From positions 1 to 30,096 of the forward strand of contig JAANXG010000152.1 in assembly GCA_018263405.1 (NCBI GenBank): a stretch of 30,096 bases of DNA. The letters run 5' to 3'. Within the stretch, counting starts at the first letter, position 1, and each line of letters opens with the position of its first letter. Below the pieces are notes generated by a model that saw only the letters and a program-made list of their open reading frames with translations, had not been told where the DNA came from and did not search any database. The stretch is from Gammaproteobacteria bacterium. GTDB lineage: Bacteria; Pseudomonadota; Gammaproteobacteria; Arenicellales; JAANXG01. This document shows, one piece after another, positions 16,410 through 23,735 of this stretch. The position numbers and the translations under genes were made by a program.

Positions 16410-16499
16410 ATGCTTAAAGGCCGCCGTTTCTCCCCGAGCCTTCAAGCCCTGCATTTGACGGGCGCGGAACTACTCGCCCTCCTGCTGCTGCGCCGCTAG
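16410..16499 (+). CDS. Leucine-rich leader peptide of leuA
   Basis: A 29-codon ORF starts at ATG 16410 and stops at TAG 16497. It ends in ELLALLLLRR: six of the last nine residues are leucine, encoded by CTA, CTC, CTC and three CTG, and ten leucines occur overall. Such a leucine run directly before leuA is the hallmark of attenuation control, in which ribosome stalling under leucine or Leu-tRNA shortage changes RNA folding. E. coli LeuL has a comparable run of leucines but no obvious similarity otherwise. The ORF is too short for normal gene finders. Its position 100 bases before leuA supports the role. Confidence 0.8.
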   Translation: MLKGRRFSPSLQALHLTGAELLALLLLRR

Positions 16500-16592
16500 G
16501 CGCAATCATACTCGACTCCTAACATACGCACGAACTCCTCAGATCATCCGCCGATCCGGCGGTCGACGACAATGTTTTGGAGCAGGCAGGAG
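16479..16592 (+). promoter_or_regulatory. leuA attenuator: leucine codons complementary to the leuA SD
   Basis: The leader leucine codons at 16479-16489 (CTCCTGCTGCT) can pair with 16581-16592 (AGCAGGCAGGAG) over 11 base pairs with one bulged G at 16586. The partner includes the GGAG ribosome-binding site of leuA. Competing structures are a GCGCC/GGCGC hairpin over the leader stop (about 16491-16502) and CCGCCG-ATC-CGGCGG (16548-16563). The last has no T-run, so the sequence favours translational control by SD exposure over classical termination. This is inference from complementarity, not a computed fold. Confidence 0.5.
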
Positions 16593-16599
16593 CTGAACC

Positions 16600-18153
16600 A
16601 TGAGTGATCAATTAATCATTTTCGACACCACGATGCGTGACGGTGAACAAAGTCCCGGTGCATCCATGACCCGGGATGAAAAAATCAGGATTGCCAGGGT
16701 ATTGGAAAAAATGCGGGTGGACGTGATAGAAGCGGGGTTTCCCGCTGCGAGCAAAGGCGACCACGATGCCGTGCGGGCGGTGGCAAAAACGATCGAAGAC
16801 AGCACCGTATGCGGTCTGGCCCGGGCGGTTCGATCGGACATCGACCGCGCCGCCTCGGCGATCGAACCGGCGGAGTCCGGTAGGATTCATACGTTTCTCG
16901 CCACTTCTCCTATTCATATGAAGGAGAAACTTCGCATGACACCGGATGAGGTGCTGAAGCAGGCCAGGTGGGCGGTGCGCTACGCCAGGCAGTTTACGGA
17001 CAACGTCGAATTTTCCCCGGAAGACGCCGGCCGCTCGGAATTCGATTTCTTGTGCCGCGTGGTGGAAGCGGCTGTCGATGCCGGTGCGACGACGGTCAAT
17101 ATTCCCGACACCGTCGGCTACAACGTACCGGAACAGTTCGGCAACCTAATCCGCCGGTTGCGCGACAACGTCCCCAACTCGGACAAGGCGGTTTTCTCCG
17201 TGCATTGCCATAACGATTTGGGGCTTGCCGTGGCCAACTCTCTGGCGGCGGTGCTGCAGGGCGCCCGGCAGGTGGAGTCCACCATCAACGGACTCGGGGA
17301 GCGGGCCGGCAACGCCTCCCTGGAAGAGATCGTGATGGCCGTGCGCACGCGCCGGGACGTGTTTCCCTGCGACACCCGCCTCGATGCCACCCAGATCGTG
17401 CCGGCAAGCCGGCTGGTGGCCGGCATCACCGGATTTCAGGTCCAGCCCAATAAGGCGGTAGTGGGCGCTAACGCGTTCGCCCACGAGTCGGGGATACACC
17501 AGGACGGTGTCATCAAATCCCGTGAGACCTACGAGATCATGCGCGCCGAAGATGTAGGCTGGAGTACCAACCGCATGGTGCTGGGCAAACATTCCGGCCG
17601 CAATGCTTTTAAGTCCCGCCTGCGGGAATTGGAAGTAGAGTTTGCGTCCGAGGAAGAACTTAACTCCGCTTTCGCACGATTCAAGGATCTGGCGGACAAA
17701 AAACACGAGATCTTCGATGAAGATCTGCAGGCGCTGATCACGGAAAGGGAGATCGAGCAGGTGTATGAGCGCATCAAACTCGCGGGCATGCAGGTTTGCT
17801 CACGGACGGGGGAGACACCGGTCGCGAATGTAACGCTGTCGATGGATGGTGTGGAACAGTCGGCGCAGTCACCGGGCGACGGTGCCGTGGATGCGACCTT
17901 TAAGGCTATCGATAAGATCGTCGAGAACGATGCGGAGTTGAAACTGTTTTCAGTCAGTGCGATTACCGGCGGTACCGACGCCCAGGGCGAGGTGACCGTA
18001 CGCCTCGAAAAAGGGGGCCGGGTATGCAATGGACTTGGCGCCGATACGGATATTGTGATTGCTTCCGCAAAGGCCTATGTGATGGCACTGAACAAGCTGA
18101 CCGTCGAAACACGGACCCACCGGGGGCATCCACAGCGCAGTCAGGCCATCTAA
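16600..18153 (+). CDS. leuA: 2-isopropylmalate synthase LeuA
   Basis: LeuA condenses acetyl-CoA with 2-oxoisovalerate to 2-isopropylmalate, the first leucine-specific step. The 517-residue protein has the DRE-TIM metallolyase barrel: FDTTMRDGEQSPGA at the N-terminus, EAGFPAAS, FSPEDAGRSE, VNIPDTVGY, the metal histidines in HCHNDLGLA, and GLGERAGNASLEE. A linker with HESGIHQDG and GKHSGRNAF leads to the C-terminal leucine-binding allosteric domain (about residue 390 onward), so feedback inhibition by leucine is expected. ATG 16600 follows GGAG (16589-16592) at normal spacing. Expression is probably also controlled by the leader upstream. leuB, leuC and leuD are not in the window. Confidence 0.98.
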   Translation: MSDQLIIFDTTMRDGEQSPGASMTRDEKIRIARVLEKMRVDVIEAGFPAASKGDHDAVRAVAKTIEDSTVCGLARAVRSDIDRAASAIEPAESGRIHTFLATSPIHMKEKLRMTPDEVLKQARWAVRYARQFTDNVEFSPEDAGRSEFDFLCRVVEAAVDAGATTVNIPDTVGYNVPEQFGNLIRRLRDNVPNSDKAVFSVHCHNDLGLAVANSLAAVLQGARQVESTINGLGERAGNASLEEIVMAVRTRRDVFPCDTRLDATQIVPASRLVAGITGFQVQPNKAVVGANAFAHESGIHQDGVIKSRETYEIMRAEDVGWSTNRMVLGKHSGRNAFKSRLRELEVEFASEEELNSAFARFKDLADKKHEIFDEDLQALITEREIEQVYERIKLAGMQVCSRTGETPVANVTLSMDGVEQSAQSPGDGAVDATFKAIDKIVENDAELKLFSVSAITGGTDAQGEVTVRLEKGGRVCNGLGADTDIVIASAKAYVMALNKLTVETRTHRGHPQRSQAI

Positions 18154-18229
18154 CCGACCGGATCGAAAGCGACGGATCGCGCGGGGGTCGCAACTCGCCC
18201 GGGCCAAGGCGTGGGTGTAAACTTGGTGT

Positions 18230-18910
18230 ATGCCGGATTCACACGCGAGCTACCTGAATGCCATGGGGATCGTGCAGTGGCGCTTACGCGCCGGACGAAC
18301 GAACGGTCCCGCGCCGAGGTCCCCGGCCGAACAGTCCGATGAACAAATCGGCGGCCTCGACGAGGAAGCACTGCGCGAGACCGTCGCGGTCTGCACTCGA
18401 TGCGACCTCTACCAAACCCGCACGCAAACGGTGTTCGGTGTCGGCAACCCGGAAGCCGACTGGATGTTCGTCGGCGAGGCACCCGGCAGTGAAGAGGATC
18501 GCAAAGGCGAGCCGTTTGTAGGCCGGGCGGGTAAGCTCCTCGACGCAATGTTGGCGTCGGTCGGCAAAGCCCGCGAGGATGTATACATCGCCAACGTCCT
18601 GAAGTGCCGCCCTCCGGACAACCGGGACCCTCACGGGGAGGAGGTCCGCCAATGTAGCGCGTATCTGCTCCAGCAAATAGAGTCCGTGCAACCCAGGCTG
18701 TTAGTCGCTTTGGGCCGGTTTGCCGCCCAGTCGCTTTTAAACACAACGCGTCCGATCGGAAAATTGCGGGGTGAAGTTTTCGAGCATGCCGCGACGCACA
18801 TCCCGCTTATCGTGACTTACCACCCGGCTTACCTGCTGCGCAATCCCCTCGCCAAACGCCAGGCGTGGCAGGACCTGTGTTTGATTAAACGAACCAGCGG
18901 ACCGCCATGA
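18230..18910 (+). CDS. udg: Uracil-DNA glycosylase, family 4 (Fe-S type)
   Basis: Family 4 UDGs remove uracil from DNA and carry a 4Fe-4S cluster. The 226-residue protein shows four candidate cluster cysteines, C55, C58, C126 and C142. Motif A is GEAPG (82-86) with the downstream E of GEPFVGRAG, and the C-terminal motif is TYHPAYLLRNP (196-206). The first 40 residues are poorly conserved, and the start at ATG 18230 has no strong ribosome-binding site, so a slightly later start is possible. It is sometimes annotated as phage SPO1 DNA polymerase-related protein. Its stop overlaps rimI (ATGA), indicating cotranslation. Confidence 0.93.
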   Translation: MPDSHASYLNAMGIVQWRLRAGRTNGPAPRSPAEQSDEQIGGLDEEALRETVAVCTRCDLYQTRTQTVFGVGNPEADWMFVGEAPGSEEDRKGEPFVGRAGKLLDAMLASVGKAREDVYIANVLKCRPPDNRDPHGEEVRQCSAYLLQQIESVQPRLLVALGRFAAQSLLNTTRPIGKLRGEVFEHAATHIPLIVTYHPAYLLRNPLAKRQAWQDLCLIKRTSGPP

Positions 18911-19371
18911 GTGCCGTCTTCAGTCATCAAACCTACATCCGGACCATGAGTGACCGGCATATGGACACGATATTGGCGATCGAACAGGCTGCCTATGATT
19001 TTCCCTGGAGTGCGAACATCTTCGAGGAGTGCATGAAGGCCGGGTATGTATGCCGGGCGTGTTTCGACGATATCGAGGTGGTGGGATACGGGGTCATGTC
19101 GGTAGGTGTCGGTGAATGCCATCTTATGAACCTTTGCATCCATCCCGACCGGCACGGTAATGGTTACGGGTCCATGTTGGTGGGAGACCTGTTGGCCATC
19201 GCGAAGCGCGCCAATGCACGGATCGCATTTCTTGAGGTCCGCACATCCAATCGTCGTGCCCACTCTCTGTACCGACATCTCGGTTTCAATGAGGTCGGCA
19301 TACGCAAGAACTACTATCCCGCGCGGCGGGGGCGTGAAGACGCCTATGTGTTGGCGAAGACGATGGATTAA
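18907..19371 (+). CDS. rimI: Ribosomal-protein-alanine N-acetyltransferase RimI
   Basis: RimI is a GNAT acetyltransferase; in E. coli it acetylates the N-terminal alanine of ribosomal protein S18. The 154-residue protein has the GNAT fold signature: MSVGVGECHLMNLCIHPDRHG, then the acetyl-CoA loop RHGNGYGSML, EVRTSNRRAHSLYRHLGF with the conserved Tyr, and GIRKNYYP followed by EDAYVLAKTM at the C-terminus. ATG 18907 overlaps the udg stop by four bases. In many gammaproteobacteria rimI lies beside tsaB; here tsaB is some 10 kb away beside the yoaA-like helicase. Confidence 0.94.
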   Translation: MSAVFSHQTYIRTMSDRHMDTILAIEQAAYDFPWSANIFEECMKAGYVCRACFDDIEVVGYGVMSVGVGECHLMNLCIHPDRHGNGYGSMLVGDLLAIAKRANARIAFLEVRTSNRRAHSLYRHLGFNEVGIRKNYYPARRGREDAYVLAKTMD

Positions 19372-19439
19372 AGGTGTCCTGTGTTTGTCCGGACGTGCCG
19401 GTGGGTTACAATTCTCGGTTCCCCTCGACGTCCTTGCCC

Positions 19440-20294
19440 ATGCAACACCCCAGCGTTTTTTTTCTACACCTGCCAAAAACCGGCGGCACGACCATGCGCC
19501 GAGTGCTGGGCCGCCAGTACCACAACGCGCGTTGTTACGAAATCGGTGAAGACGTCACGGGGGATATTCGGAGTTTTCGTGACCGGTGCTGGGACACGCA
19601 TAACGCCCCAACCCTCGTACAAGGACATATGAGCTATGGATTGCATCGATTTCTGCCCGGCCCGTCCACATACGTGACACTGTTGCGCGATCCGCTGCGT
19701 AGAGCACTTTCGGATTATCACTACGTTACCTCGACCCCAAACCATCCGATTCATAAGCACGTTAAAGATCTGAACCTCCGGCAATATTTCGAAAGCGGGA
19801 TAACGGGTCAGCTCAGCAACGGCATGGTCCGGCTGCTGTCCGGCGACAATTTGCCGAACGACCCCGGCGTACCCAGCAACCGGGCTATGGAACGTGCGGA
19901 TCTGAAGCGAGCGCGGGAACATTTGTACAATGGATTCGCGGCGGCGGGACTGCAGGAGCGATTCGATGAGACCTTGATATTGTTTCGCCGCCGCCTGGGA
20001 TGGCGCTGGCCGTTTTATGTGCGCGAAAACGTTACCACGCGCGCTTACCGCATAAAGGAAACCGATCCGGAGGATCTGGCCCGAATCCGCGATCTGAACA
20101 GATTGGATATCGAACTTCACGAATCCGTTCGCACGGTATTTGACGATGCAATTTCCCGGGAGGGCATTGGGTTTCGCCGTGAGTTGGCGATGTTTCGGAT
20201 TTTGAATCCTGTGTGGGGATTTTTGGCCGAAAATCTTCCGCCTTCGATACGCCACGCGGGCGGTACAGTGCTACGCAGAATCCGCACCGGTTGA
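19440..20294 (+). CDS. Sulfotransferase family protein (PAPS-dependent, predicted)
   Basis: A 284-residue protein with the two PAPS-binding signatures of sulfotransferases: HLPKTGGTTMRRVL near residues 10-23 for the 5'-phosphosulfate and VTLLRDPLRRALSDYHY near 78-94 for the 3'-phosphate. These resemble the sulfotransferase family 2 (carbohydrate type) that sulfates glycans. The frame opens at GTG 19374, but ATG 19440 is preferred because it starts MQHPSVFFLHLPKTGG as expected. The acceptor is unknown. The gene stands just after rimI and before a nitrilase, an unusual pairing, and may be accessory. No signal peptide; probably cytoplasmic. Confidence 0.82.
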   Translation: MQHPSVFFLHLPKTGGTTMRRVLGRQYHNARCYEIGEDVTGDIRSFRDRCWDTHNAPTLVQGHMSYGLHRFLPGPSTYVTLLRDPLRRALSDYHYVTSTPNHPIHKHVKDLNLRQYFESGITGQLSNGMVRLLSGDNLPNDPGVPSNRAMERADLKRAREHLYNGFAAAGLQERFDETLILFRRRLGWRWPFYVRENVTTRAYRIKETDPEDLARIRDLNRLDIELHESVRTVFDDAISREGIGFRRELAMFRILNPVWGFLAENLPPSIRHAGGTVLRRIRTG

Positions 20295-20333
20295 AAGACG
20301 AACAATGAGCAATATCGACGGGAGATTGTGGAC

Positions 20334-21296
20334 ATGAGCGAAATAAAGGTGGCGGTCGTTCAAGCCGCGCCGGTGGGTTTCGATCGAGCGGCGACCCTAG
20401 TCAAGGTCCGCGAACTAACCGCGTCGGCCGCGGCCGAGCGAGCCCGCCTCGTTGTGTTCCCCGAAGCGTTTGTGTCCGCTTATCCCAAGGGGCTCGATTT
20501 CGGAGCCCGTATCGGCATGCGCTCGCCGGAGGGGCGCGAGGACTTCCGGCGGTATTTCGACAGCGCGGTCGATGTGCCGGGCGCGGCTGTCGACGAGTTG
20601 GCCCAAATTGCACGCGATCACGGCGTTTATTTGGTCATCGGTGTCATCGAACGCGACGGTGGCACGCTTTATTGCACCGTTCTCTTTTTCGGCGATGGCG
20701 GCAACTATCTGGGCAAACACCGCAAACTGATGCCAACGGCGATGGAGCGTCTGGTGTGGGGGTTTGGCGACGGCTCGACGCTGCCTGTATTCGATACCCC
20801 CTTCGGACGCATGGGCGCGGTGATCTGCTGGGAGAATTACATGCCGCTGCTGCGTATGGCCATGTACGGAAAAGGCATACAGATCTATTGCGCCCCGACG
20901 GCCGATGACCGCGACGGGTGGGTGGCCAGTATGCGGCACGTCGCCCTGGAAGGTCGCTGCTTCGTATTGTCGTGCAACCAATTCACGAGACGTCGCGACT
21001 TTCCGGACGACTACCGTGCAATTCAGGGTGACGATCCTGATACCGTAATCTCCCGTGGCGGGAGCGTCATCGTCAACCCGCTTGGTGAAGTACTGGCCGG
21101 CCCGGACTATGACGGCGAGACGATCCTGAGCGCCGTACTTGACCTCGGTGAGGTGGCTCGAGGTAAGTATGACTTTGACGTCGCCGGGCATTACGCAAGA
21201 CCGGATGTCTTCCAGCTCGGTGTCGACGAAAATCCGAAACCGGCGGTCGTCTATAACGGTGCTCGGTTGGACGATCCCGAAGGGGAAAACGGATAA
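20334..21296 (+). CDS. Nitrilase/aliphatic-type carbon-nitrogen hydrolase
   Basis: A 320-residue member of the nitrilase superfamily with the complete catalytic triad: Glu in VVFPEAFVSAYPKG, Lys in GKHRKLMPT, and Cys in GAVICWENYMPLLR. The CWEN sequence is typical of true nitrilases (branch 1), which convert nitriles to carboxylic acids and ammonia, though cyanide dihydratases and related amidases share it. Residues PTADDRDGW and SRGGSVIVNPLGEVLAGP also fit. ATG 20334 follows GGGAG by nine bases; GTG 20328 is an alternative. The substrate cannot be predicted. It is 39 bases after the sulfotransferase, so the two may be cotranscribed. Confidence 0.92.
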   Translation: MSEIKVAVVQAAPVGFDRAATLVKVRELTASAAAERARLVVFPEAFVSAYPKGLDFGARIGMRSPEGREDFRRYFDSAVDVPGAAVDELAQIARDHGVYLVIGVIERDGGTLYCTVLFFGDGGNYLGKHRKLMPTAMERLVWGFGDGSTLPVFDTPFGRMGAVICWENYMPLLRMAMYGKGIQIYCAPTADDRDGWVASMRHVALEGRCFVLSCNQFTRRRDFPDDYRAIQGDDPDTVISRGGSVIVNPLGEVLAGPDYDGETILSAVLDLGEVARGKYDFDVAGHYARPDVFQLGVDENPKPAVVYNGARLDDPEGENG

Positions 21297-21345
21297 TCCC
21301 GTTCCGCCCCAACGACGATTATTTCTCTAATAAATCCTAGCCGTG

Positions 21346-21975
21346 ATGCGGGTCATGTCTCAGCTGAATCGTCTGTTGGTGACGTTGTTTATCAGCCTGG
21401 TGGCGGGCTGTGCTTCACAGCCGCCGAGTAGGCAGCACAATCTCTGCGCGGTCTTTAAACAGCATCCCGACTGGTACGATTATGCCAAGGAATCGGAAGA
21501 GACCTGGGGAACGCCGGCCTCTATATCGATGGCATTCGTCCGCCATGAATCCAGCTATCGATCCGATGCCAAACCACCCTTCGAGTGGTTCCTATTTATC
21601 CCCCTCGGGCGACCGTCTTCAGCCAAAGGTTTCGCCCAGATCCAGGATCCGGCGTGGCAGGATTATAAGCAAGAGCGCGGCGGCTGGTTCCGGAGCCGTT
21701 CGGATATGGAGGATGCTCTGGATTTCGTGGGGTGGTATAACCACAAGAGCAACAAGCTGCTGGGTATCTCCAAGTGGGATCCGAAGCGTCTTTATTTGGC
21801 CTATCATGAGGGCCATACGGGCTACCGCCGCGGCAGCTACGAGGGTAAACCACAACTATTGCGCATTGCCGACCGGGTCGATCGCACCGCACGGGAATAC
21901 GGTGCGCAGCTACGCCGTTGTGAAGGCCAATTCAGATGCCGCAAGTGGTACCAGAGCGGTCCATTATGCGATTAG
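21346..21975 (+). CDS. Lipoprotein with lysozyme-like transglycosylase (SLT) fold, predicted
   Basis: A 209-residue protein with a lipoprotein signal: hydrophobic segment LLVTLFISLVAGC, with the lipobox cysteine at position 22. A lysozyme-like domain follows, with the catalytic-type Glu in MAFVRHESSYRSDA and the downstream GFAQIQDPAW and YLAYHEGHTGYRRGSY blocks, as in small membrane-bound lytic transglycosylases. Cysteines near the C-terminus may form a disulfide. ATG 21346 is chosen; GTG 21343 and ATG 21355 are alternatives, and no ribosome-binding site decides. Likely acts on peptidoglycan at the outer membrane. Confidence 0.8.
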   Translation: MRVMSQLNRLLVTLFISLVAGCASQPPSRQHNLCAVFKQHPDWYDYAKESEETWGTPASISMAFVRHESSYRSDAKPPFEWFLFIPLGRPSSAKGFAQIQDPAWQDYKQERGGWFRSRSDMEDALDFVGWYNHKSNKLLGISKWDPKRLYLAYHEGHTGYRRGSYEGKPQLLRIADRVDRTAREYGAQLRRCEGQFRCRKWYQSGPLCD

Positions 21976-22032
21976 GCCCTGTTAACAATTACCGTTCACG
22001 GCGGCCTTGCGGCCCTTTTCCACGCTGACTTC

Positions 22033-22114
22033 GTTGCGATCATCGGTTCGGCACGGACTTTTTGAGAAATTACAGCCAGCGACGCTGAGTGCTTGGTTTT
22101 GCGCGAGCCCTTAA
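22033..22114 (+). repeat. Dispersed intergenic repeat, copy C, abutting tRNA-Val
   Basis: Contains GCACGGACTTTTTGAGAAATTAC and the right-hand module GGTTTTGCGCGAGCCCTTAA, ending directly before the CCA end of the minus-strand tRNA-Val. The right module is shared with 184-201 and loosely with 25610-25627. Upstream, GGCC-TTGC-GGCC-CTTTT near 22001-22020 is a weak hairpin. Confidence 0.6.
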
Positions 22115-22189
22115 TGGTGGGCGATGCTGGGATCGAACCAGCGACTTCTGCCGTGTGAAGGCAGCGCTCTCCCGCTGAGCTAATCGCCC
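22115..22189 (-). tRNA. tRNA-Val (anticodon CAC)
   Basis: Read on the minus strand, 75 bases form a complete cloverleaf: acceptor GGGCGAT/ATCGCCC, D-stem GCTC/GAGC, anticodon stem CTGCC/GGCAG with loop TTCACAC, T-stem GCTGG/CCAGC with TTCGATC, and encoded ACCA. All stems pair. The anticodon CAC reads GUG. A strong promoter lies just upstream on the minus strand. Confidence 0.97.
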
Positions 22190-22206
22190 GCTGATGTGGA
22201 AACGCA

Positions 22207-22235
22207 AGTGTACGATCGGTGGCGAAACGGGTCAA
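22207..22235 (-). promoter_or_regulatory. Sigma70-type promoter of tRNA-Val
   Basis: On the minus strand TTGACC (22235-22230) and TACACT (22212-22207) are separated by exactly 17 bases. The predicted start near 22200 is about ten bases before the mature tRNA 5' end at 22189. Confidence 0.75.
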
Positions 22236-22256
22236 TTCCAGGCGAAAAACTGCAGC

Positions 22257-22283
22257 TTGACCCCCCTGCACGCAGGCTATAAA
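22257..22283 (+). promoter_or_regulatory. Sigma70-type promoter for tRNA-Ala and tRNA-Glu
   Basis: TTGACC (22257-22262) and TATAAA (22278-22283) have a short 15-base spacer. A C-rich stretch (ACGCCCCCC) follows the -10 box, resembling the GC-rich discriminator of stringently controlled stable-RNA promoters. The first tRNA starts 41 bases after the -10 box. Confidence 0.6.
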
Positions 22284-22323
22284 GTACGCCCCCCTCTGGA
22301 GGCCGCTACCCGCTCGATCATCC

Positions 22324-22399
22324 GGGGCCATAGCTCAGCTGGGAGAGCGCCTGAATGGCAGTGTTGAGGTCGGCGGTTCGATCCCGCCTGGCTCCACCA
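22324..22399 (+). tRNA. tRNA-Ala-like gene (anticodon GGC) with a disrupted anticodon stem
   Basis: The 76-base length, acceptor stem (GGGGCCA/TGGCTCC), D-stem, T-stem (GGCGG/CCGCC) and ACCA end are those of tRNA-Ala, with anticodon GGC in loop ATGGCAG. The 5' anticodon-stem strand CCTGA would need TCAGG on the other side, but the sequence has TGTTG (22362-22366): pairs 28-42, 29-41 and 30-40 fail, and loop base 38 is also unusual. Length is preserved, so this is substitution, not insertion. It may be a non-functional copy, an assembly error, or an odd functional tRNA. Confidence 0.75.
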
Positions 22400-22422
22400 G
22401 ATCGCAATAAGCAACGGTATCC

Positions 22423-22500
22423 GTCCCCATCGTCTAGTTCGGCCTAGGACACCGGCCTTTCACGCCGGCAACAGGGGTTCGAATCCCCTTGGGGACGCCA
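22423..22500 (+). tRNA. tRNA-Glu (anticodon TTC)
   Basis: A complete 78-base cloverleaf: acceptor GTCCCCA/TGGGGAC, anticodon stem CCGGC/GCCGG with loop CTTTCAC, T-stem AGGGG/CCCCT with TTCGAAT, and encoded GCCA. The anticodon TTC reads GAA and GAG. It follows tRNA-Ala by 23 bases and is probably on the same transcript. Confidence 0.97.
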
Positions 22501-22503
22501 TAT

Positions 22504-22525
22504 CTTTCGCAAGTTGTAGCGAAAG
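22504..22525. terminator. Hairpin between tRNA-Glu and the converging hisA-like gene
   Basis: CTTTCGC (22504-22510) pairs perfectly with GCGAAAG (22519-22525) around an eight-base loop, three bases after tRNA-Glu. A second small GGCG/CGCC pairing follows. No T-run is present on either side. Its place between converging transcripts fits a bidirectional stop, but the evidence is structural only. Confidence 0.45.
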
Positions 22526-22551
22526 CAGGCGTCGAACGCCAATGTATTGCC

Positions 22552-23682
22552 CTACCGGTAACGATCGAGTTCAATCAGATTGTTGTCCGGGTCCTTAACG
22601 TAAACTGCGCCGCTGGTACCGTAGTCGTAGGAGTCGGTGATGTCTATGCCGTTGTATTTCATGAAAGCCCGGGTTTGCGACAACGAACTGACTTCCAGTG
22701 CGATTTGGGCGCGCCCCTCGTCTGGCTCTTGTTGATTCAGCAGGTTGATGGCGACGCCACTGTGGTGGCGCATGACCACAGGCCTGCCTTCGCTGAAGCC
22801 GCAATCCTCTTCCTTGGCGAATCCCAGTATTTCGTAGAAATTTACCGAACGGTCAAGATCGCTGATAAAAATGCTCACATGGTCGATATTTCTAATGGGT
22901 ATCCCCGAAACTTTATCCAGCGTGGGAGCCACCCCTTGTTCGGCTAGTTCCGGTGCGACCTGCGAAGCGCGTGCGACCTCAATTGCCGCGGCGAGCTTCA
23001 TTGCCCCTTCAAACAGCGCTCGACCGATAATCACGCCCTCGATGTTCGGCAACAGCGTCAAAGCGGATACGTCGTCAAGCGTGTCCACGGTGCCGGTTGA
23101 GATCAAAGGGATTTCCAGTTCCGTGCCCATTTCGATCGTCGAGGCTATCCCGACCGCCTGGCCGCCTTCGAAACGGTCCAGATCCGTGTAAATGATCGCG
23201 GCGGCGCCGGTGCCCTCCAATGACTTGGCCAACGCCAATGTCGTGAACGAAGTTTTTGTGCGCCAGCCGTCAATCATCGCATAACCGTCTTTGCCGGTTA
23301 TGGAAATGACAATCTGGCTGGGAAAGCGGCCACAAATGTCCATTATCAGGTGGCGGTCCACGACGGCAGTGGTGCCCAGTACCACCCGCGCCGCACCTTG
23401 CTCCAGCCACCATTCAACGTCGAGAAACGTGCGAATACCGCCGCCCACTTGTACGGGAACATCGACGGCAGCGACGATCTGGCGGATGAGTTCAGTGTTG
23501 GAACGGTTTTCTCGTAGACTGCTATCGAGATCAACAACATGGAGCCACTCGGCGCCTGCGCTTACAAATTTGTTCGCGGCCTCGAGCGGTGATATATCAT
23601 AGACTTCTGGCTCGTTTTCCTTGCCGCGAATTCGGTTTACGGATTGTCCGTTTTGAATTTCAATATCGGGAAAAATGATCAT
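22552..23682 (-). CDS. HisA-like TIM barrel fused to a VOC (glyoxalase-like) domain
   Basis: This 376-residue protein begins as a HisA/PriA-like barrel: MIIFPDIEIQNGQSV, LHVVDLD, VPVQVGGGIRTFLDVE, VVLGTTAV, and phosphate-loop-like VIIGRALFEG at 217-226. In HisA (ProFAR isomerase, histidine synthesis) the catalytic aspartates lie at about 8 and 129; here these positions are Glu8 and Thr129, and the second phosphate loop reads STGTVD. Residues 236-262 link to a C-terminal VOC domain: IDHVSIFISDLDRSVNFYEILGF, MRHHSGVAINLL, and DPDNNLIELDRY, with candidate metal ligands His268, His306 or His307 and Glu371. Not near other his genes. It is unlikely to be ordinary HisA; the reaction is unknown. The single frame is intact. 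Confidence 0.85.
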   Translation of the reverse strand: MIIFPDIEIQNGQSVNRIRGKENEPEVYDISPLEAANKFVSAGAEWLHVVDLDSSLRENRSNTELIRQIVAAVDVPVQVGGGIRTFLDVEWWLEQGAARVVLGTTAVVDRHLIMDICGRFPSQIVISITGKDGYAMIDGWRTKTSFTTLALAKSLEGTGAAAIIYTDLDRFEGGQAVGIASTIEMGTELEIPLISTGTVDTLDDVSALTLLPNIEGVIIGRALFEGAMKLAAAIEVARASQVAPELAEQGVAPTLDKVSGIPIRNIDHVSIFISDLDRSVNFYEILGFAKEEDCGFSEGRPVVMRHHSGVAINLLNQQEPDEGRAQIALEVSSLSQTRAFMKYNGIDITDSYDYGTSGAVYVKDPDNNLIELDRYR

Positions 23683-23735
23683 TGTGTTTAAAACGTACCT
23701 TTAAATAAATCTAACGTGAGCTCTTAATAACCTTG

